Source: UBA2897 sp036733925 (GTDB lineage Bacteria; Bacillota; Negativicutes; Selenomonadales; Selenomonadaceae). From it: DNA of 64,000 bases. Positions 58,892-64,000 of this stretch are shown in pieces. Where the stretch lies: assembly GCA_036733925.1 (NCBI GenBank), contig DAIMZO010000004.1:36725-100724 (forward strand), written 5' to 3'. Both the position numbers and the translations under genes were made by a program. The notes below the pieces were generated by a model. It did no database searches, had not been told where the DNA came from, and saw nothing but the letters and a program-made list of their open reading frames with translations. Position 1 is the stretch's first letter. Each line of letters starts with the position of its first letter.

Positions 58892-61149
58892 GCCTTCTTT
58901 TCCTTTTCTTTTGTTTCTTCTTTCTGTGCCTCTTCTGCGGCTTTCTCCGCATCGCGCTTCTTTTTCGCTTCCATGCGCGCGCGGATCTTCTCGAGTTCCT
59001 GATTCATCGGGTGGTTGATGCGCGATTTGCAGTCATCGTTGCTGCAGTACAGCATCGTGCGCCCGTTCTTGAACCGGTGCAGCAGCATGAACGACCCGCA
59101 CGCCTTGCAGGTCTCCTTCTGCGGCGCATCCCAGGTCGTGTAATCGCATTTCGGGTAGTTCTCGCAACCATAGAATTTCCGGCCGCGGTGCGTCTTGCGC
59201 TCAACAATCGCGCCGCCGCATTTCGGGCATTTGACGCCGGTATCGACGAGCAATGGCTTCGTGTTCCGGCACTCTGGAAACCCCGGGCACGCGAGGAACT
59301 TGCCATAGCGGCCCTGCTTCACGACCATCATGCGGCCGCATTTCTCGCAGCGCACATTCGATACCTCGACCGGCATCTCGACCTTGCCGATGGCTTCGTC
59401 CGCCTTCTCGACCGTTTCCTCAAACGGCCCGTAGAACTCGCGCAGCAGGTCGTTCTTCTCGACCTTGCCCTCCGCGATCTCATCGAGCTCGTTCTCGAGA
59501 TCCGCCGTGAACTTCACGTTGACGATGTTCTTGAAATATTTCTCGAGCATGTCGATGACGACGAAGCCGAGCTCCGTCGGCTGGAAATGCTTATCGATAC
59601 GCTGCACATAGCCGCGGGCCTGGATCGTGTCGATGATTGGCGCGTAGGTGCTCGGGCGCCCGATTTCCTTTTCCTCGAGCGTCTTGACGAGTGAGGCGTC
59701 GTTGTAGCGTGGGGGCGGCTCGGTGAAATGCTGTTCCGGCAGCGTCTTTGCGATCTGCAGGACGTCGCCCTCTTCCATATCCGGCAGCACAACATCCTTT
59801 TCCTTCTTCTTGCTGTCCGCGCCTGCGTAGACCGCTGTAAAGCCCGGGAATTTCAGTTTCGATCCATTCGTGCGGATCGTATAGCGCGTGCCCGCCTGGA
59901 TGGTCACGCCCATCGTATCGTAGATGGCCGGCGTCATCTGGCTCGCCGCGAAGCGCTGCCAGATCAGCGTGTAGAGCTTCATCTGGTCTTTATCGAGATA
60001 TTTCTCGAGGCTCGCCGGCGTCAGCTCGATATTCGTCGGCCGGATGGCCTCATGCGCGTCCTGTGCTTTCTTGCCGGCCGCGTAGATATTCGGTTTCTCC
60101 GGTACATAGGCCGCACCGAGACGGTTTTCGAGGAACGTCCGCGCCTCGCCCTGCGCAAGCTCCGAGATGCGCGTCGAGTCCGTACGCATATAGGTGATCA
60201 GACCGGTGGCCCCGTGATGGCCGAGCTCGATGCCTTCGTAGAGCTGCTGCGCGATGCGCATCGTACGCCGCGAGACAAAGCCGAGCTTGCGCGCGGCGTC
60301 CTGCTGCAAGGAGCTCGTCGTGAACGGAGCCGGTGCGCGGCGCTTGCGCTCACTGCGCTTCACCGCTTTTACCGTGAGATCCTGCACCGTGAGATCCGCG
60401 ACGACCTGATCCGTCTCTTCCTTGTTCTTGAGGTTCAGCTTCTCCCCGTCAATCTGCGTGAGTTCCGCGTTGAACATCGCGGATTTCTGCTTGCGGAGCT
60501 TCAATCCAACCGTCCAGTATTCTTCCGACCGGAACGCCTGGATCTCCTTCTCGCGGTCGCAGATCAGCTTGACCGTCACCGACTGCACGCGGCCAGCCGA
60601 GAGGCCCTTGCGGATCTTCCGCCAGAGCAGCGGCGAGAGGTTGTAGCCGACGATGCGGTCGAGCATGCGGCGCGCCTGCTGCGCGTCGACCTGGTCGAGG
60701 TTGATCTTGCGCGGGTGCTTGACGGCCTCCTGGATGGCCGGCTTCGTGATCTCGTTGAACACGATACGGCAGTCATCGGCCGGGTCGAGCCCGAGGATAT
60801 ACGCGAGATGCCACGCGATGGCCTCTCCCTCGCGATCGGGATCGCTTGCGAGATAGATCTTGCTCGCGTGCTTCGCGTCCTTCTTGAGCGCCTTGATCAG
60901 GTCGCCCTTGCCGCGGATGTTGATGTATTTCGGCGCGAAATCATGCTCCACGTCGATGCCGAACTGGCTCTTCGGCAGATCGCGCAGATGCCCCATCGAC
61001 GCGCGAACCATGTACCGGCGCCCCAGATACTTCTCTATGGTCTTGGCCTTCGCCGGAGACTCCACGATGACGAGGATCTTCTTCGGCGCTGTTCTCTTCT
61101 TCGCTTTCGTTTTTGTAGCCGTTTTTTTCTTTTCTGCTGCAGCTGCCAA
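58888..61149 (-). CDS. topA: DNA topoisomerase I TopA
   Basis: 753-residue type IA topoisomerase that relaxes negative supercoils. TOPRIM domain at the start (ILVIVESPAKAKTIEKYLG, SDPDREGEAIAWH), catalytic tyrosine in GLITYMRTDSTRIS, and three four-cysteine zinc ribbons at the C-terminus (from CEKCGRMM, CPKCGGAI and CKACGSFM). An N-terminal Ala/Lys-rich tail of about 25 residues and a charged C-terminal tail flank it. The start is TTG with GGAG seven bases upstream. Confidence 0.96.
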   Translation of the reverse strand: MAAAAEKKKTATKTKAKKRTAPKKILVIVESPAKAKTIEKYLGRRYMVRASMGHLRDLPKSQFGIDVEHDFAPKYINIRGKGDLIKALKKDAKHASKIYLASDPDREGEAIAWHLAYILGLDPADDCRIVFNEITKPAIQEAVKHPRKINLDQVDAQQARRMLDRIVGYNLSPLLWRKIRKGLSAGRVQSVTVKLICDREKEIQAFRSEEYWTVGLKLRKQKSAMFNAELTQIDGEKLNLKNKEETDQVVADLTVQDLTVKAVKRSERKRRAPAPFTTSSLQQDAARKLGFVSRRTMRIAQQLYEGIELGHHGATGLITYMRTDSTRISELAQGEARTFLENRLGAAYVPEKPNIYAAGKKAQDAHEAIRPTNIELTPASLEKYLDKDQMKLYTLIWQRFAASQMTPAIYDTMGVTIQAGTRYTIRTNGSKLKFPGFTAVYAGADSKKKEKDVVLPDMEEGDVLQIAKTLPEQHFTEPPPRYNDASLVKTLEEKEIGRPSTYAPIIDTIQARGYVQRIDKHFQPTELGFVVIDMLEKYFKNIVNVKFTADLENELDEIAEGKVEKNDLLREFYGPFEETVEKADEAIGKVEMPVEVSNVRCEKCGRMMVVKQGRYGKFLACPGFPECRNTKPLLVDTGVKCPKCGGAIVERKTHRGRKFYGCENYPKCDYTTWDAPQKETCKACGSFMLLHRFKNGRTMLYCSNDDCKSRINHPMNQELEKIRARMEAKKKRDAEKAAEEAQKEETKEKEKKA

Positions 61150-61153
61150 AAAT

Positions 61154-62248
61154 TCACTCCCTCTCCGCGCGCCGATAGGCGTGCAAGTCGTTCTGTATGA
61201 CCAGCCCCTTGAGCTCCATCTGCAGGAGCTGCAGGGGCAGATTCGCGATATCGCCGTCCGGCAGGCTCAGGACGATCTCGTCCGGGGTCAGATAATGGTC
61301 AAAGGAAAGCACCTGCCAGATTTTCCTCTCCTCAGGGCTCAGCGAAAGGCGCTTTTTCCGCGCCGGCGCCGCCTCGATGCCATAGTCCTCAAGGACATCT
61401 TGCGGAGCGGTCACGAGCTTGGCCCCCTGCTGGATCAGATGGTGGCACCCGGCCGAGGATTCCGACCAGATGCTGCCGGGCACCGCGTAGACGTTCCGAC
61501 CCTCCGAAAGCGCGAGCTCCGCCGTGATCAGCGAACCGCTGCGGCGCGCTGCCTCGACGACGAGCGTCCCCTCTGAAAGCCCGCTGATGATGCGGTTGCG
61601 CGCAGGGAAGAACGCCGGAAGCGGCTGGACGCCCGGCCCGTACTCACTGAGCACGACACCGCGCTCCGCGATTTCCTCGAGCATGCGCCGGTTCTCCCGA
61701 GGGTAGGCGATGTCGATGCCGCAGCCGAGCACCGCGGCCGTCCGGCCGCCCCGCAGCGCGCCCTTATGTGCGTTCGTATCGATGCCGCGCGCAGCGCCGC
61801 TGACAACCGTCAGCCCCGCCACGGCGAAGTCCCGTGCGAAATTCTGCGCGATTCCCTCGCCGTAGCTGCTGCAGCGGCGGGAGCCGACCATCGCGACGCG
61901 GCGCGCGTCCGGGATCCATGTCCCGCGATAATAGAGCACGATTGGTGGATCGAAGATCTCGTGCAATGCCGTTGGATACTCCGCGGACTGGATCGTGCAT
62001 ACATGCACGCCAGCCTTCCCGCAGCGCTCCCGCAGCCGCTCCGGCTCATCCGGATGCTCCATGCGGAACGCGGCAAGCCGCTCGCGGAGCACGGCCGAGG
62101 GCTCGGCCTCCCGCATCTCCTCCGCGGGAATCCGCCAGAGCTCCGCAACCGGGAACGCTTCGAGCAGCCGGCGGATCCGCCGGCTCCCGAACCCGGGGAT
62201 CTCCGATAAAGCCGCGAGAATATAACGATTCTTCGTTTCCTCACTCAC
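61154..62248 (-). CDS. dprA: DNA processing protein DprA
   Basis: 364-residue protein that loads RecA on incoming single-stranded DNA in transformation. N-terminal SAM-like helices (ILAALSEIPGFGSRRIRRLL), the Rossmann core (VAMVGSRRCSSYGEGIAQNF, SGAARGIDTNAHKGAL) and a C-terminal winged-helix-like end. A GTG start with GGGA upstream is chosen; the longer frame adds an unrelated segment. It is first in the run dprA-topA-trmFO-hslV-hslU-codY. A weak promoter may lie in the 130 bases upstream. Confidence 0.93.
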   Translation of the reverse strand: MSEETKNRYILAALSEIPGFGSRRIRRLLEAFPVAELWRIPAEEMREAEPSAVLRERLAAFRMEHPDEPERLRERCGKAGVHVCTIQSAEYPTALHEIFDPPIVLYYRGTWIPDARRVAMVGSRRCSSYGEGIAQNFARDFAVAGLTVVSGAARGIDTNAHKGALRGGRTAAVLGCGIDIAYPRENRRMLEEIAERGVVLSEYGPGVQPLPAFFPARNRIISGLSEGTLVVEAARRSGSLITAELALSEGRNVYAVPGSIWSESSAGCHHLIQQGAKLVTAPQDVLEDYGIEAAPARKKRLSLSPEERKIWQVLSFDHYLTPDEIVLSLPDGDIANLPLQLLQMELKGLVIQNDLHAYRRAERE

Positions 62249-62335
62249 TCTTATCCCCAACTTCCATCCAAAAAGATAGAATACCCCTATACGATATACA
62301 ATCTTACAGAAAATTGTTACAGAATGCAACTATAA

Positions 62336-62370
62336 AATAGAAAAAGAGTGCCGCGCACCGCGCAGCACCC
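62336..62370 (-). terminator. Terminator of folB
   Basis: GTGC-C-GCGC pairs with GCGC-A-GCAC over a three-base loop (62349-62368 region) and is followed on the minus strand by a T run. Confidence 0.75.
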
Positions 62371-62381
62371 AAAAGATTCGA

Positions 62382-62744
62382 TTATTCCGCCTCGCGCGTA
62401 ACCTCGGCCTCGACATAATCGATTGGACCGGAAATCGGCACGGACGGCTTGCGGATGCGCGCCGTCACCGCGCGGAAATGCGGATACTTCTCGAGCAGAT
62501 TGTCGTCGATATGCGCCGCGAGCGCCGTGAGATTCTGATAGCGTTTCTTTTCCATGGTCTCTTTGACGAACTCATAGACGGCCGCCGGATCGACGCCGTC
62601 CTTCATGTCGTCGGTCTGCGCGACGGTATCATCCTTCGTCTCGACCTCGATATCCACATAGAACTTCTGCCCCTGCTCCCGCTCATACTCGTAGACGCCG
62701 TGGAAGCCGTAGAACATCATATTCATGATCCTGACTTTTGTCAT
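62382..62744 (-). CDS. folB: Dihydroneopterin aldolase FolB
   Basis: 120-residue enzyme of folate synthesis that cleaves dihydroneopterin. Motifs: MMFYGFHGVYEYEREQGQKF with the conserved Tyr and Glu, the LAAHIDDNLLEKYP helix and the catalytic lysine in RIRKPSVP. It stands apart from other folate genes in this window. The ATG has AAGGAG upstream. Confidence 0.93.
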   Translation of the reverse strand: MTKVRIMNMMFYGFHGVYEYEREQGQKFYVDIEVETKDDTVAQTDDMKDGVDPAAVYEFVKETMEKKRYQNLTALAAHIDDNLLEKYPHFRAVTARIRKPSVPISGPIDYVEAEVTREAE

Positions 62745-62838
62745 ATCCTGTCTCTCCTTCTATACCGAACCCTGTTTCTGTTTTCCTATTTCTACTGTAT
62801 TCGATATACTCCTATGAAAATCCTTTCCGGAAAGAGAA

Positions 62839-62916
62839 TTAGTCTGTAAAGAGCTCATCCCAGAACGTATAGGCCAGCATCAACACGATGAGCAGCCACA
62901 AAAACAGATCTCCCAT
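62839..62916 (-). CDS. 25-residue single-helix membrane peptide
   Basis: A short frame encodes MGDLFLWLLIVLMLAY followed by TFWDELFTD: one membrane helix with an acidic end. GGGGG lies seven bases upstream of the ATG. A CTTTCCGGAAAG palindrome follows its stop. It stands in the 250-base gap between folB and the NlpC/P60 gene. No family recognised; small membrane peptides of this kind often modulate a larger membrane protein. Translation is plausible, not proven. Confidence 0.45.
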   Translation of the reverse strand: MGDLFLWLLIVLMLAYTFWDELFTD

Positions 62917-62947
62917 GCTCATTCCCCCTAATCACAGCCAAGCATAG

Positions 62948-62977
62948 AAAAAAAGAGGAGAGGTTCTGCCCTCTCCC
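62948..62977 (-). terminator. Terminator of the NlpC/P60 gene
   Basis: GGAGAGG (62957-62963) pairs with CCTCTCC (62970-62976), followed on the minus strand by a T run interrupted once. Confidence 0.85.
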
Positions 62978-62993
62978 AAAAATCGTCTAGTTG

Positions 62994-63659
62994 TTACATA
63001 ACGCGGCGGGCGCCGATATAGCAGGAACCCCAGTAAGAGCTGTAGAGCGATGCGACAGAAACGCCGCGGCTCGAGGACGCGTTGATGAAGTTGCCGTCAC
63101 CAAGATAGATGCCGACATGCGACGCACCCGGCTCATACGTGGAGAAGAACACGAGGTCGCCCGGCTGGAGCTCTGCAGTCGAGACCGCATAGCCGCACTC
63201 GTACTGCGCGTCTGCCGTACGCGGCAGGTAGATGCCCGCCTCCGCAAAGACATAGCGCACATAGCCCGAGCAGTCGAAGCCGTTCGGCGTCGTACCGCCA
63301 AAGACGTACGGCACGCCAAGATAGTTCATCGACTCAGAAACGACCGTGCTCGCCACCGCATTCGTGCTGTGCACCACTTCCGGCATCGATTTGCCGAGCA
63401 GTGCGGAATAGGTTGCCGATCCTACCAGACCATCAGCGGAAAGGCCACGGGATAACTGGAACGCCTTGACTGCCTCGACCGTTGCCGGACCGTAATCCCC
63501 ATCAGCCTTGACATCGTAGCCGAGGCTATGAAGCTGTCCCTGGATCTCCGCTACATCCGTGCCCTGATCGCCAACGCGGAAGGCCGATGCCCCTGCCATG
63601 CTCGAAAGGCATAATACCAGAGCCACCGTCAATGTGATGATACGTGCTGCTTTACTCAA
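62994..63659 (-). CDS. Secreted NlpC/P60 peptidoglycan endopeptidase with peptidoglycan-binding domain
   Basis: 221 residues. Signal peptide (residues 1-26, ending GASA), PG_binding_1 domain (about 28-90: VAEIQGQLHSLGYDVKADGDYG in its usual form), and an NlpC/P60 peptidase domain with catalytic C130 in GFDCSGY, H181 in SHVGIY and N193. It cleaves peptide stems in the cell wall. The start is TTG with GGAG eight bases upstream. It lies behind a cyclic di-AMP riboswitch, which fits a cell wall enzyme. Confidence 0.94.
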   Translation of the reverse strand: MSKAARIITLTVALVLCLSSMAGASAFRVGDQGTDVAEIQGQLHSLGYDVKADGDYGPATVEAVKAFQLSRGLSADGLVGSATYSALLGKSMPEVVHSTNAVASTVVSESMNYLGVPYVFGGTTPNGFDCSGYVRYVFAEAGIYLPRTADAQYECGYAVSTAELQPGDLVFFSTYEPGASHVGIYLGDGNFINASSSRGVSVASLYSSYWGSCYIGARRVM

Positions 63660-63675
63660 AAAGCCAACTCCTCTC

Positions 63676-63835
63676 TCAAATCGCCTACGAGGTTAGCTGC
63701 CGGGTTAGGGTAGAGAAGACCACCCTCGCAGATTTCATCGCACCGGTCTCGCCGGGCTAGATCCACGCGTTCACCCCAAAAAGAAAACGACTGTGCGTTT
63801 CCCATGGTTCCCCCGCTCCTGGGTTAGATTAGGCT
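63676..63835 (-). ncRNA. ydaO/yuaA cyclic di-AMP riboswitch
   Basis: The leader of the NlpC/P60 gene carries the conserved blocks of this riboswitch on the minus strand, in order: GGAGCGGGGGAACC, GGGGTGAA, CGAGACCG, and then CCCTAACCCGG followed by CAGCTAACCTCGTAGGCG. The class binds c-di-AMP, generally turning the downstream gene off at high ligand. It commonly sits before cell wall hydrolase genes like the one here. Confidence 0.92.
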
Positions 63836-63864
63836 GTATCTTTGAAACCCAATACGTTATATAT

Positions 63865-63893
63865 ATCATACGACGTGAGTCGTCGTACTTCGA
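63865..63893 (-). promoter_or_regulatory. Possible promoter of the riboswitch transcript with palindrome in the spacer
   Basis: TCGAAG and TATGAT are 17 bases apart on the minus strand. The spacer is the inverted repeat ACGACG-N5-CGTCGT (63870-63886), which could bind a repressor. The -35 match is weak. Confidence 0.4.
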
Positions 63894-63965
63894 GATACAT
63901 CATGCTTCCCGGATTGTTCCATCCCCTTTTGATTTCTTTCAGATAACTTTCAGATTTAACCCGGA

Positions 63966-63999
63966 AATAAAAACTGGCTGACGGTTTTCCATCAGCCAA
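63966..63999 (-). terminator. Terminator of a gene beyond the right edge
   Basis: TGGCTGA and TCAGCCA (63975-63981 with 63992-63998) form a stem; a T-rich tract follows on the minus strand. The gene it serves lies outside the window. Confidence 0.75.
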
Positions 64000-64000
64000 G

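Noticed and set aside
62249..62335. Promoter of dprA (TTGCAT-17-TAAGAT or TTGTAT-17-TATCTT)
   Set aside because: Two overlapping weak candidates and no way to choose; neither was listed as a feature.

Overview
The window reads like a chromosome segment of a motile, anaerobic Negativicute, most likely Selenomonas or a close relative. Support: it is visibly GC-rich; it keeps the Firmicute order dprA-topA-trmFO-hslV-hslU-codY followed by flgB; it uses the Firmicute chemotaxis set CheC, CheD and FliY; and it carries FlhF/FlhG and an AMIN-domain amidase typical of outer-membrane Firmicutes. The genus call is inference. No rRNA, tRNA or CRISPR array was seen. Nearly everything is on the minus strand, so transcription runs from high to low coordinates.

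Left accessory part (1-20800), as separate units: (i) an Eco57I-like restriction-modification methylase running off the left edge and frameshifted at a run of seven G; (ii) an operon of a DASS/SLC13 anion transporter, a serine hydroxymethyltransferase homologue lacking the PLP lysine, and a C_GCAxxG_C_C redox protein; (iii) an OmpR-type two-component pair back to back with a plus-strand HAD phosphatase and a protein faintly like the flagellin methylase FliB; (iv) the 3' end of an ISL3-family element; (v) an AMIN/Amidase_3 cell wall amidase; (vi) an amino-acid ABC permease and ATPase with no binding protein; (vii) a YesM/YesN-type sensor and regulator with a sugar-binding lipoprotein but no transporter; (viii) csoR and copA under a textbook CsoR operator, with a copZ-like module fused to the end of CopA and its own perfect ribosome binding site.

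Motility block (20858-54534): one of the longest contiguous fla/che clusters. The first part is flgB-flgC-fliE-fliF-fliG-fliH-fliI-fliJ-transglycosylase-motE-fliK-flgD-TIGR02530 protein-flgE, closed by a terminator. The second part is flbD-fliL-fliM-fliY-cheY-fliO-fliP-fliQ-fliR-flhB-flhA-flhF-flhG-PilZ-cheB-cheA-cheW-cheC-cheD-small membrane protein-sigma28-FapA-like protein-two small genes, also closed by a terminator. Basal body, motor switch, export apparatus, hook, chemotaxis core and the flagellar sigma factor are present. Flagellin, FlgK/FlgL, FliD, FlgG, MotA/MotB and CheR are not in the window. A CodY-box-like sequence lies inside the flgB promoter right after codY, and a sigma28-like promoter precedes fliK, suggesting nutrient repression of the cluster and a late boost to hook genes.

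Right part (54734-64000): codY, hslUV, trmFO, topA and dprA in tight array (xerC, present here in Bacillus, is missing), folB, a 25-residue membrane peptide, and an NlpC/P60 hydrolase preceded by a clear ydaO/yuaA cyclic di-AMP riboswitch.
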